DNA of 36,327 nucleotides from an uncultured Christensenella sp. (GTDB lineage: Bacteria > Bacillota > Clostridia > Christensenellales > UBA3700), in contig CASDWJ010000023.1 of NCBI GenBank assembly GCA_949284695.1, forward strand, positions 1 through 36,327. Direction: 5' to 3'. A program made the translations under genes and the position numbers. The notes beneath the pieces are model-generated. The model saw only the letters and a list, made by a program, of their open reading frames with translations. It had not been told where the DNA came from and did no database searches. Positions within the stretch are counted from its first letter, which is position 1. Each line of letters opens with the position of its first letter. This document shows, piece after piece, positions 9,357-17,101 of the stretch.

Positions 9357-9373
9357 AGAAGTAACTCCTTGTT

Positions 9374-9383
9374 TAGGTAACTA
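9374..9383. repeat. Inverted repeat arm, downstream side of the macB-like promoter
   Basis: TAGGTAACTA overlaps the transcribed start just after the -10 box. Its reverse complement TAGTTACCTA resembles AGTTATTACCTA at 9437-9448, upstream of the -35 box. The pair brackets the promoter and could be a repressor site. Confidence 0.35.
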
Positions 9384-9385
9384 CT

Positions 9386-9414
9386 ATTTTATGGACAGGC
9401 GCGCGCGTTGTCAA
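9386..9414 (-). promoter_or_regulatory. Predicted sigma-A promoter of the MacB-like gene
   Basis: On the minus strand a consensus TTGACA (9414-9409), a 17-base spacer and TAAAAT (9391-9386). The spacer is a run of CG-rich sequence. The start would be about 25 bases before the ribosome binding region. Confidence 0.8.
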
Positions 9415-9436
9415 TCGCTGTGTCGGCGCGCATAAG

Positions 9437-9448
9437 AGTTATTACCTA
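9437..9448. repeat. Inverted repeat arm, upstream side of the macB-like promoter
   Basis: AGTTATTACCTA, imperfect inverted partner of TAGGTAACTA at 9374-9383 (two extra bases in the middle). See that entry. Confidence 0.3.
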
Positions 9449-9482
9449 CATTTTACACATAAAACTTAAACTTCGTGAAAAG

Positions 9483-9516
9483 CAAAAAACGTGACCCGCC
9501 CCATCCGGAGCGGATC
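9483..9516 (-). terminator. Terminator of the acidic-linker gene
   Basis: Read leftward, GATCCGCTCC (9516-9507) and GGGGCGGGTC (9502-9493) form a ten-pair stem with two G-U pairs and a four-base loop, followed closely by TTTTTT. It ends the gene at 9561-10523. Confidence 0.85.
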
Positions 9517-9560
9517 GCCTCAAGCCTCCGTACGCTCACATGTCTGACCCGACATGAAGA

Positions 9561-10523
9561 TCATATCACGTCTGCGGTCAGCGTCTCCCCCGTCTCAGCA
9601 GACTGGTACATCATCCAGTAACCTCTGCCGCCTCTGACTACCTCGAGCCATTGACGGCACCCCTGCTTTTCGTCGGGCGGATCGAGCGCGTTGTCCGCGG
9701 GTATTCCGTAACAGATAAATTCCACGGGATCTCCCACGACGCCGACAACGTATGCGCCGTCGTCCGCCTTTACCCTGACCCAGTTCGAATCGGGTATCAG
9801 CGCGCACAACTCGTCCTCTCTCTCGTTTTCTCCGAGAAGTTTGGCTATCTTGTCGGCGATGCGGTCGTAAAACCTGACCTTCTTTTTCTCTTTGCGGGGT
9901 CTTTTCCCGCTCTCTCCCGCCCCGATGTCGTCTGCGTCCGCAACGCTCCCGACGACGTCGGCGGGTCGGTCATCCTTTTCCGCGGCTTGCACGGGGGCGC
10001 TTTCTTCCGTCATTGTTTCCGATTTTGCGCTCCCGTCTCCGACGGCGGCTTCCTCACCGCCTTCTTCCACCTTTGCTTCGTCACTCGTTTCTTCGCGCTC
10101 TTTGCTATCCGCGACTGTTTCTTCTTTAACTTCCGGATGTGCGTCTTTCTCTTTTTCATCTTTTTCGCCGTTCCCGTTTTCTTCTGCGGTATCGCAGTAT
10201 GCCGACATCAGAAATTCTTCAAGTCTCGCAAAGTCGTATCCGCACTTCGTCGCCCCCGCGCAAAGCACTCTCTTTTCTCCGTCCGCGACAATGACCGCGC
10301 AGTCGCCCGAGAGATCTGTCCGCGCGAGATATACCCTGTCCGTGCACGGTCTGACTATCCTCAGTTCGTCCCCTACCGCGACGACCGCGAACGTATCTCT
10401 GGCATGCCCGTTGAGGCTTATCTTCACGTCGGACTTTTCTTTAAAACATTCGAATCTCGCGACGCCCGACACGCCGTACGCGCCGCGCGGCGACAACAGC
10501 GCCGTCTTCTTTTCAAGTATCAT
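9561..10523 (-). CDS. Hypothetical protein with central acidic linker
   Basis: Not recognised. The 320-residue protein has three parts: a beta-rich N-terminal domain of about 110 residues; a low-complexity linker rich in Glu, Asp, Lys and Ala (about 115-215) ending in a basic patch (RPRKEKKKVRFYDR); and a C-terminal domain of about 95 residues with repeated short strands (WVRVKADDGAYVVGVVG, then RGGRGYWMMYQSA). There is no signal peptide or membrane helix, so it is probably cytoplasmic. ATG at 10523 is chosen over the in-frame GTG at 10532 because GGAGG at 10532-10536 is 8 bases from the ATG but overlaps the GTG. It stands between two terminators as a single-gene unit. The long acidic linker suggests a tether between two small folded domains; no function is assigned. 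Confidence 0.75.
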   Translation of the reverse strand: MILEKKTALLSPRGAYGVSGVARFECFKEKSDVKISLNGHARDTFAVVAVGDELRIVRPCTDRVYLARTDLSGDCAVIVADGEKRVLCAGATKCGYDFARLEEFLMSAYCDTAEENGNGEKDEKEKDAHPEVKEETVADSKEREETSDEAKVEEGGEEAAVGDGSAKSETMTEESAPVQAAEKDDRPADVVGSVADADDIGAGESGKRPRKEKKKVRFYDRIADKIAKLLGENEREDELCALIPDSNWVRVKADDGAYVVGVVGDPVEFICYGIPADNALDPPDEKQGCRQWLEVVRGGRGYWMMYQSAETGETLTADVI

Positions 10524-10640
10524 ATCATGCACCTCCGCTTTTCTTCGTCATAATATATGCCGGAAAACGGCGGCGTATAACGCACCGCAAAAAAGACGCT
10601 TTTCAGACAAAAACCGCCTTGTCAAAAAGTTGCTTCAATC

Positions 10641-10669
10641 AAACAAAAAAACCGCCCTCGACAGGCGGT
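10641..10669 (-). terminator. Terminator of the metG-rsmA operon
   Basis: Read leftward, ACCGCC (10669-10664), a 7-base loop and GGCGGT (10656-10651) are followed by a run of seven T. It lies about 40 bases after the rsmA stop. Confidence 0.85.
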
Positions 10670-10707
10670 GACAATATACCGTAAAAAATGCGTTTAAACT
10701 ACACGGG

Positions 10708-11526
10708 TCAAATAAATTTGCTCAATCTCACAAAGTCGTCCGCGCTGAGAGTCTCCCCTCTCGCGGCAGTCTGAAAACCCGCCGCTTCTATCGCTTTGAC
10801 GGCATCTTCCTTGCTTATCCCGAACGCCGTCGACAGGTTGTTGGCGAGCGTCTTTCTCCTCATCGCGAACGCCGCTCGTATCAGCTTTTTCACCTTCGCC
10901 TTGTCAACGCCCGGGTAGCGGTCGTTCATCGTCACAGTGACCACGCAGCTGTCCACGTTGGGCACAGGATAAAACATCTTTCTCGACACGACGCGCGTTA
11001 TCTTCGCTTCGCCCTCGAGCCTTACCGCCGCGGTTATCGCGCCGTATTCCGCGCTGCCCGCTTCGGCGACAAGCCTGTCTCCGACCTCTTTCTGCACCAT
11101 GACCGTTATGCTCTCGGGCTTTTTGTCGCACTCGATAAAGCGCATTATAACGGGGGTGGTGATATAGTAAGGCAGATTGGCGACGAGCTTGTATTTCCCG
11201 CCCGTCTTTTCTGCGATCTCGTCGTCGGTGACCTTCGCGACGTCCTTGAACACGACTTCGGCAGACGGGTGACCCGCAAGCGTCTCAGCAAGTATCGGGC
11301 GCAGATTTTCGTCTATCTCGTACGCCACGACCCTTTTCGCCGCCGCGGCAAGACGTGCGGTCAGAGTGCCCGCGCCCGGACCTATCTCGAGTACGGTGTC
11401 TTCTGCCGTAATACCCGCGTCCGCGACTATCGCGTCGAGCAGATTGGTATCCGTGATGAAATTCTGCCCGAACTTCTTGTTGAATCTGAACGAATTTCTT
11501 GCGAGTATCTCTCTTATCTCACTCAT
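10708..11526 (-). CDS. rsmA: 16S rRNA adenine dimethyltransferase RsmA (KsgA)
   Basis: Dimethylates two adjacent adenines in helix 45 of 16S rRNA (A1518 and A1519 in E. coli numbering) during 30S maturation, using S-adenosylmethionine. The 272-residue length is typical. Visible are the N-terminal FRFNKKFGQNFI block, motif I LEIGPGAGTLT, the acidic end of strand 2 (AYEIDENL) and the catalytic NLPYY motif. The C-terminal region FAMRRKTLANNL is the family's rRNA-binding helix. The start overlaps the end of the radical SAM gene by 8 bases, showing translational coupling. It is the last gene of the operon. Confidence 0.96.
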   Translation of the reverse strand: MSEIREILARNSFRFNKKFGQNFITDTNLLDAIVADAGITAEDTVLEIGPGAGTLTARLAAAAKRVVAYEIDENLRPILAETLAGHPSAEVVFKDVAKVTDDEIAEKTGGKYKLVANLPYYITTPVIMRFIECDKKPESITVMVQKEVGDRLVAEAGSAEYGAITAAVRLEGEAKITRVVSRKMFYPVPNVDSCVVTVTMNDRYPGVDKAKVKKLIRAAFAMRRKTLANNLSTAFGISKEDAVKAIEAAGFQTAARGETLSADDFVRLSKFI

Positions 11527-12139
11527 CTATCATTTCCCTCACGCGCAGTTTCGCGCCTGTCTCGTCAGCGATCGCGCGCGCCCTTTCGACGTCCTCTTTT
11601 CCTATGCAATCGACGACCGAAAAGACCACGTTGCCGCCGTGAGAGACGCACAGCTTTGCGAAATCGAGCATTATGTCGAACGCCTTTTTACCGAAAACGC
11701 TGTGGCAGATCGCGTCGTACTTCTCGGGCGTGACCTCGTTGAGGCTGATGCCTATCACGTCGATCGCCCTGCACATCCTCTCGCTGACGTCCTTGCCGAG
11801 TATCGCGTTGGCATGTCCGTTGGTATTTATGCGCGTCCTGAGGCTCTTTTTGTGCGCGTAAGCGGCGACTTCTTCGAGCACGTCGAAGCGGTATGTCGGC
11901 TCGCCGTAACCGCAGAACACCAGTTCTCTGTATTTTGTCAGATCGTATTTTCCGAGAGCGGCGATCACCTCGTCCGCCGTCGGCTCTTTCTCGAGCCACA
12001 GATCGTATCCCTCGTAGCCGTGCGGCTTCCTGCGGTCGGTATCGTAATTGCGCACGCAGAACGTGCACGCGTTGGAACACCTGTTGGTAAGGTTGACGTA
12101 AAGTTTGCCGTCTATTTCGTAAACGTATTGTTTAGCCAT
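11519..12139 (-). CDS. TatD-linked radical SAM protein
   Basis: A 206-residue compact radical SAM protein. The cluster motif CSNACTFC (C21, C25, C28) binds the 4Fe-4S cluster and S-adenosylmethionine. FCGYGEPTYR and TRINTNGHAN are the GGE-like and SAM-binding segments, and the chain ends soon after the core barrel with no extra cluster domain. A small radical SAM family is known as a neighbour of tatD in Firmicutes, and this gene lies directly after tatD with no intergenic base and overlaps rsmA. The substrate is unknown; the operon suggests a tRNA, rRNA or nucleic-acid quality role, but that is inference. Activating-enzyme function for an anaerobic reductase is a less likely alternative, since no partner glycyl radical enzyme is present. 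Confidence 0.88.
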   Translation of the reverse strand: MAKQYVYEIDGKLYVNLTNRCSNACTFCVRNYDTDRRKPHGYEGYDLWLEKEPTADEVIAALGKYDLTKYRELVFCGYGEPTYRFDVLEEVAAYAHKKSLRTRINTNGHANAILGKDVSERMCRAIDVIGISLNEVTPEKYDAICHSVFGKKAFDIMLDFAKLCVSHGGNVVFSVVDCIGKEDVERARAIADETGAKLRVREMIDE

Positions 12140-12916
12140 TTATTTTATCCTCATTTTAGGGAAAAGACGGAGGGTATTCTCCACCGTCATCGCTTGAAAT
12201 TCTTCGTGATCCATGCCAAGAGCCTCCGCGATATAACGCGCCGTATGCACGACGTATTTAGGCTCGTTTCTCTTGCCTCTGAACGGCACCGGGGTCATAT
12301 ACGGACAGTCGGTCTCGACGATGAGCCTGTCCCTCGGAACGGCGCGCAGGATATCGTCCTTTTTCGCGTTTTTGAAAGTCACCACGCCGCCGAACGCGAA
12401 ATAACTGTCGAAGGGCGCGAGTTCCTTGACGAACTCTTTACTGCCGCAGTAACAGTGCATCAGCATGCCGTGACTGAGGTATCGGCGGTTGTCTTTGAGT
12501 ATCGTCATAAGATCGCCGTAAGCGTCGCGGATATGCAGGGATACGGGCAGTTTTGCCGCGTCTGCAAGCTCGAGCTGAGCGACAAACGCGCGTTTCTGTA
12601 TCTCCCTTTCGGGCGTTTCGTAGTAATAGTCGAGACCTATCTCGCCTATCCCGACGACCTTGGGATCTTTTGCCGCCTCGAGATAGAAATCTTTCTCCTT
12701 ATCGCCGTACTCCGCCGCGAACTCGGGGTGCGTGCCGACGAGAGCGTATACGCCCTCGTTCTTTTGCGCAATATCGAGCGCGTCTCGCGACGTGGAATAG
12801 TCGCAACCCACCTCGATTATCCCGCAAAGCCCGTCCTTTTGCATGTCTGCGACTATGCGCGGAGCTTCCGCTCTCAGGCTTTCTTCAGTAATATGCGCGT
12901 GCGAGTCGATTATCAT
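12140..12916 (-). CDS. tatD: TatD family metal-dependent hydrolase
   Basis: A 258-residue amidohydrolase-fold nuclease; family members act on DNA 3' ends or as D-aminoacyl-tRNA deacylases. The metal site shows DSHAH (His6, His8), GEIGLDYYY with the bridging glutamate, SLHIRD, MHCYCGS and ETDCPYMTP with the final aspartate. ATG overlaps the metG stop by four bases. The order metG-tatD is widely conserved in Firmicutes. The next gene follows without a gap, so all four genes are probably made from one mRNA. Confidence 0.93.
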   Translation of the reverse strand: MIIDSHAHITEESLRAEAPRIVADMQKDGLCGIIEVGCDYSTSRDALDIAQKNEGVYALVGTHPEFAAEYGDKEKDFYLEAAKDPKVVGIGEIGLDYYYETPEREIQKRAFVAQLELADAAKLPVSLHIRDAYGDLMTILKDNRRYLSHGMLMHCYCGSKEFVKELAPFDSYFAFGGVVTFKNAKKDDILRAVPRDRLIVETDCPYMTPVPFRGKRNEPKYVVHTARYIAEALGMDHEEFQAMTVENTLRLFPKMRIK

Positions 12917-14868
12917 CTGATGTCGCTTCCCGCCGCCATAGCCGCTTCGGGAGCGACCAGCCTGAGATTGCCGTCCTTATCCTCTGCGCAGAGCACCATG
13001 CCCTCGCTGAGTATGCCGCGCAGTTTGACCGGCTTCAGATTGGCGACGACGACTACGCTCTTGCCCACCATTTCTTCGGGGGTGTACCACTTGGCGATGC
13101 CGCTGACTATCGTGCGCGGCTTTTCCTCGCCGAGGTCTATCGTGGAACAGAGAAGTTTGTCCGCCTTTTCAACCTTGCGACACTCGAGCACCTTTCCCAC
13201 CTTGAGCTGAACTTTTGCAAAATCGTCTATGCTTATCTCAGCGGGAGCGCTCTCCTCTTTCTCCTCTTTTGCGGGAGCGGCTTTTGCCGCGTTTCTCTCC
13301 TCGTACATCGCGGTCGCCTTGGCGACGACTTCCTTGACATCGAGCCTCTCGAACAAGGTCACCGGATTTTCTGCGGTCTTTGTGCCGTTTTTCAGCAGAC
13401 CGAATTTGTCAAGATCTGCAAAGTCGCGGCAGTCGGAAGAACACTCTCTGAGCACCTTTGCGGCAAGCGTAGGCATAAAGCAGGTCATCATCGACGAGCC
13501 TATGATTATCGCTTCGGTCAGGTTGTAAAGCACGGTCGCGAGTCTGTCCTTCTTGCTCTCGTCCTTGGCGAGCGCCCACGGAGCGGTCTCGTCTATATAC
13601 TTATTGGCGCGGCGGAAAAGATTCATCAGTTCCTCCGCAGCGTCTGCCACTCTGTATGCGTCCGTCTTTGCCGCCACCTTGGCGTAAGTGCCCGTGACGA
13701 CAGAGATCAGATCGTCGTCGACCTCCTCTTTCGCGCCCTTGTTCTCGACCACGCCGCCGAAATACTTGTTGTTCATCGCGAGCGTGCGCTTGACGAGGTT
13801 GCCGTAGACGTTGGCGAGTTCGCTGTTGACCGTCTCGCATACCGCCTCCCAGGACACCTGCCCGTCGTTGTCGAACGGCATCTGCGCAAGCAGGAAGTAT
13901 CTGACCGCGTCCACGCCGAACACGCTGACGAGATCGTCGGCATATATCACGTTGCCCTTGGACTTGCTCATCTTGCCGCCGTCCTGCAACAGCCACGGGT
14001 GACCATATATCTGCTTGGGGAGAGGCTCGCCGAGCGCCATCAGGAATATCGGCCAGTAGATCGTGTGGAAGCGCACGATGTCCTTGCCTATCACGTGCAC
14101 GTCGGCAGGCCAGTATTTTTTATAAAGTTCTCCGCTGTTGCCGTTTGCGTCATAGCCGAGACCCGTGATATAGTTGGTCAGCGCGTCGAGCCATACGTAG
14201 ACGACGTGCCTCGGGTCGCTCTTGACGGGAATGCCCCAGGAGAACGACGTGCGGCTTATGCACAGATCCTGAAGCCCGGGCTTGAGGAAGTTGTTGACCA
14301 TCTCGTTCTTGCGGGAGACGGGCACGATGAAGTCGGGATGCTCCTCGTAATACTTCATCAGCCTGTCGGCATACTTGCTCATTCTGAAGAAATAGGCTTC
14401 CTCTTTCGCGAGTTTGACCTCTCTGCCGCAGTCGGGACACTTGCCGTCCACGAGCTGGCTTTCCGTCCAGAAGGATTCGCAGGGGGTGCAATACCAACCC
14501 TTGTATTCGCCCTTGTATATATCGCCCTGCTTGAGAAGTCTTTCAAATATCTCTTGCACCTGTTTTTCGTGATAATCGTCGGTCGTGCGGATGAATTTGT
14601 CGTAATCGGTATTCATCAGATCCCATATCCTCTTTATCTCGGACGCGACCTTGTCAACGTATTCTTTTGGAGTGGTGCCCGCGGCTTCGGCTTTCTGCTG
14701 TATCTTTTCACCGTGCTCGTCCGTACCCGTCTGCAGACGGACGTCGTATCCCTGCTTGCGCTTGAAACGCGCAAGATAATCGGCAAGCACGATCTCGTAC
14801 GTGTTGCCGATATGCGGTTTGGACGACGTATAAGCTATCGCGGTCGTTATATAATATTTTTCTTTCAT
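12913..14868 (-). CDS. metG: Methionine-tRNA ligase with C-terminal tRNA-binding domain
   Basis: Charges initiator and elongator tRNA-Met. The 651-residue protein has the class I signature PHIGN near residue 20, a zinc knuckle of the CTPC...CPDC form (about residues 126-145), the KMSKS loop near 298-302 and a helical anticodon domain. A linker rich in Ala, Lys and Glu leads to a C-terminal OB-fold domain (about 545-651, starting DFAKVQLKVGKVLECRKVEKA) of the Trbp111 type that dimerises and holds tRNA. AGAGGTG precedes the ATG. The leader is only about 30 bases, so there is no T-box; expression is probably constitutive from the promoter at 14908-14936. Confidence 0.96.
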   Translation of the reverse strand: MKEKYYITTAIAYTSSKPHIGNTYEIVLADYLARFKRKQGYDVRLQTGTDEHGEKIQQKAEAAGTTPKEYVDKVASEIKRIWDLMNTDYDKFIRTTDDYHEKQVQEIFERLLKQGDIYKGEYKGWYCTPCESFWTESQLVDGKCPDCGREVKLAKEEAYFFRMSKYADRLMKYYEEHPDFIVPVSRKNEMVNNFLKPGLQDLCISRTSFSWGIPVKSDPRHVVYVWLDALTNYITGLGYDANGNSGELYKKYWPADVHVIGKDIVRFHTIYWPIFLMALGEPLPKQIYGHPWLLQDGGKMSKSKGNVIYADDLVSVFGVDAVRYFLLAQMPFDNDGQVSWEAVCETVNSELANVYGNLVKRTLAMNNKYFGGVVENKGAKEEVDDDLISVVTGTYAKVAAKTDAYRVADAAEELMNLFRRANKYIDETAPWALAKDESKKDRLATVLYNLTEAIIIGSSMMTCFMPTLAAKVLRECSSDCRDFADLDKFGLLKNGTKTAENPVTLFERLDVKEVVAKATAMYEERNAAKAAPAKEEKEESAPAEISIDDFAKVQLKVGKVLECRKVEKADKLLCSTIDLGEEKPRTIVSGIAKWYTPEEMVGKSVVVVANLKPVKLRGILSEGMVLCAEDKDGNLRLVAPEAAMAAGSDIR

Positions 14869-14907
14869 AACACACCTCTTTGCGAGTATTTTCGTTTTGT
14901 CTTTCCT

Positions 14908-14936
14908 ATTATAGCGCGGGCGCGGTCAAAAGTAAA
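14908..14936 (-). promoter_or_regulatory. Predicted sigma-A promoter of the metG operon
   Basis: On the minus strand TTTACT (14936-14931), a 17-base spacer and a perfect TATAAT (14913-14908). TTGACC also lies in the spacer but only 10 bases from the -10 box, too close to be its partner. Confidence 0.65.
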
Positions 14937-15023
14937 ACAAAAACTTGCCTGCGCGCAAAATATGCGCCTTCTCTCCTTGCATATCGACGGAATGCGGCTA
15001 ATAAAATCTAAGCGAGGCAGCTT

Positions 15024-15638
15024 ATGAACACAATGTTTTTTATAATGACGGTCGCTTCGCTGATAATCGTCACGGTAGTATCTCCCGACAGCGCGTTTTC
15101 TATAATGATCAACGGCGCAAGCGGCGCGATCTCGCTCGCGTTCAAGCTGTGCGCGATCTATGCGATATGGCTCTCCGTACTCGACATAATGCAGAAGATA
15201 GGGCTCAGCCGCGCGCTCGACAGGCTGTTCTCTCCCGTCACCAAACGACTTTTCAAAGGCGAAGACGAAAAGACGCGCCAATACATTACCCTTAATTTTT
15301 CAGCCAATCTTCTGGGTATGGGCAGCGCCGCGACTCCCCTCGGTATAAAGGCAATGGAAGGCATGCAGGACGGCTCCGACAAGGCGACGGACAACATGAT
15401 CCTGTTCATGGTCATCAACGCGACTTCGATCCAGCTTTTACCCGCGACGATAATCGGACTGCGCTCCCAGTACGGCTCGGCAAGCGCATCCGACATAATC
15501 CTCCCGTCTCTCATCGCTACGCTTATATCGACCGTCTGCGGGGTCATTCTCGCCAAGGTGTCCGCGCTCCCGTCAAAGGGCAAAAAGAAGGACGTACCCT
15601 CTCTCCCCGAGCCTCTCAAAGGAGCGACTTTCAAATGA
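15024..15638 (+). CDS. spmA: Spore maturation protein SpmA
   Basis: A 204-residue integral membrane protein of the nucleoside-recognition (Gate) domain family. SpmA and SpmB are needed in Bacillus and Clostridium for core dehydration and heat resistance of spores, though their transported substrate is not known. The family pattern is clear: hydrophobic N-terminus, the WLSVLDIMQKIGLSRALDRL amphipathic segment, then NFSANLLGMGSAATPLGIKA and a membrane segment with NATSIQLLPATIIGLRSQYG. GAGG lies 7 bases before the ATG. The stop overlaps the spmB start by four bases. Its presence argues for a spore-forming host. Confidence 0.95.
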   Translation: MNTMFFIMTVASLIIVTVVSPDSAFSIMINGASGAISLAFKLCAIYAIWLSVLDIMQKIGLSRALDRLFSPVTKRLFKGEDEKTRQYITLNFSANLLGMGSAATPLGIKAMEGMQDGSDKATDNMILFMVINATSIQLLPATIIGLRSQYGSASASDIILPSLIATLISTVCGVILAKVSALPSKGKKKDVPSLPEPLKGATFK

Positions 15639-16138
15639 AATATGTCCTGCCCGTGTTCATTATCGCCGTTTTAATAGCGGGATACGTCAAGAAAGTCGGC
15701 GTATACGACAGCTTTGTCGAAGGCAGCCGTCAGAGCGTAAAACTCGTGCTTGAGATATTCCCGTACATCTGCGCCGTGCTGATAGCGGTAGAACTGTTTT
15801 CGCTCAGCGGACTCAACGCGTATTTCAGCCGTTTCCTCGCGCCCGTTTTCAATCTGCTCGGAGTACCGACGGAGCTGTGCGAACTGGTCGTGATACGTCC
15901 GCTTTCGGGCAACGGCTCTATAGCCATACTCGAGAACATATACAAAACTTACGGCGCGGACAGCTACGTTGCGCGTTGCGGCTCGGTCATAGTCGGCGCA
16001 AGCGAAACGGTCTTTTATATCGCGACCGTCTATTTCTCCACGACCAAAGTGAGAAAACTGCGTTACGCGATCCCCGTCTCTCTGTTTTCCTGCTACCTCG
16101 GCGCGATATTCGCGTGTCTGCTCTGTCGGTTCATATAA
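15635..16138 (+). CDS. spmB: Spore maturation protein SpmB
   Basis: A 167-residue membrane protein, partner of SpmA and of the same Gate-domain family; together they probably form one membrane complex in the developing spore. Conserved segments are GSRQSVKLVLEIFPYICAVL, RPLSGNGSIAILENIYKTYG and VGASETVFYIATVYFS. The ATGA overlap with spmA indicates coupled translation. No hairpin with a U-tract in the forward direction follows; the hairpin at 16136-16160 favours the opposite strand. Confidence 0.95.
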   Translation: MKYVLPVFIIAVLIAGYVKKVGVYDSFVEGSRQSVKLVLEIFPYICAVLIAVELFSLSGLNAYFSRFLAPVFNLLGVPTELCELVVIRPLSGNGSIAILENIYKTYGADSYVARCGSVIVGASETVFYIATVYFSTTKVRKLRYAIPVSLFSCYLGAIFACLLCRFI

Positions 16139-16160
16139 AAAAAAGACGGCTCTCGCCGCC
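16136..16160 (-). terminator. Terminator of the ABC-2 exporter operon
   Basis: Read leftward, GGCGGC (16160-16155), loop GAGA and GCCGTC (16150-16145, one G-U pair) are followed by eight T. The loop fits the GNRA tetraloop class. Confidence 0.85.
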
Positions 16161-16177
16161 TTGCCGGCAAATCTTCT

Positions 16178-17101
16178 TCACGCTTTTTTCCTTTTCAGAG
16201 CCCGCGCAACTGCGATACCCACCCAGACTGCGATCGAAAGAAGGATAAACGCGGCAAATATCACCGCCTGAATATTCGCGCCGATCTTTTCCCCGAAGAA
16301 GTCCAGCCTCATCGAGAAAGAGTCTTTCAGCCCGTCTGCCGCGCTCGGCAGAGCGTCGTTTATCTTGTCGAGCGCGCCGCGCATGAACAGATTGCGGTAA
16401 AGCGCCGCCGAATACGTGCCGGGCACGAACAAAGTGAAATACTGCACCGCCTTCGGGAACGCCGAAAGAGGCATGAACGCGCCGACTATGAAACCTATCA
16501 CCGCGCTTACTATGCCGACGAACGCGCTGTGCTGACTGCCCGTCTTAATCGCGGAGCATATCAACGTAGACAGCACCGCAGACGACAGCGACGACATGAC
16601 CGTAAGCGCGACAAGCAGAATCACGTCCGCAAAAGAAAGCGTCCAGCCGCTTATCGCCGTATAGACGAACGCGACAGCGAGCACTATCAGACAGATGCAG
16701 ACCGTGACGACGAAATTTGAAAGGAGATATCCGAAGTCGATCAGACCGCGCGATACGGGCGAAGCGAGCATATCGTTGAGCACTCCCTTTTCCTTGTCCT
16801 GTATCATTATGCCCTGAACGGAGAAAGAAACCGTGATGCATGCGACAGAAACCACGCCCGCAAGCATCCAGGAATCCACGAAATTTTTGAGCAGTTTTTC
16901 GTCTATAGGCACGCCCTCGAACGCGGCTTTTATCCCGTCCATCTGAATATCGCCGAGAAAGAGCAGATAAAGTCCCAGCACGATGAGAGGCGCGAGCAGA
17001 GAGAAAAACACGCTCGCCTTGTCTTTGAGAAAAATATTCAGACTGCGACCGACCAGCTTTGAAAGAGTGACCGCGCCGTCCTTGAAAGACCTCTTGTTCA
17101 T
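16178..17101 (-). CDS. ABC-2 type transporter permease
   Basis: A 307-residue membrane subunit with six predicted helices: one near the N-terminus (VFFSLLAPLIVLGLYLLFL), a large loop, then five more. The segment between helices 4 and 5 has the ABC-2 features GFIVGAFMPLSAFPKAVQYF and FVPGTYSAALYRNLF. It would pair with the DrrA-like ATPase encoded just upstream, whose stop overlaps this ATG by four bases. Such exporters move drugs, lipids or small polymers; the substrate cannot be inferred. Because the upstream ATPase is frameshifted, translational coupling to this gene may be lost or reduced. Confidence 0.9.
   Translation of the reverse strand: MNKRSFKDGAVTLSKLVGRSLNIFLKDKASVFFSLLAPLIVLGLYLLFLGDIQMDGIKAAFEGVPIDEKLLKNFVDSWMLAGVVSVACITVSFSVQGIMIQDKEKGVLNDMLASPVSRGLIDFGYLLSNFVVTVCICLIVLAVAFVYTAISGWTLSFADVILLVALTVMSSLSSAVLSTLICSAIKTGSQHSAFVGIVSAVIGFIVGAFMPLSAFPKAVQYFTLFVPGTYSAALYRNLFMRGALDKINDALPSAADGLKDSFSMRLDFFGEKIGANIQAVIFAAFILLSIAVWVGIAVARALKRKKA

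Noticed and set aside
14869-14936. T-box leader for metG (also considered for alaS)
   Set aside because: The metG leader is about 30 bases and alaS follows glnN by 15 bases; no room for a specifier stem or T-box sequence.
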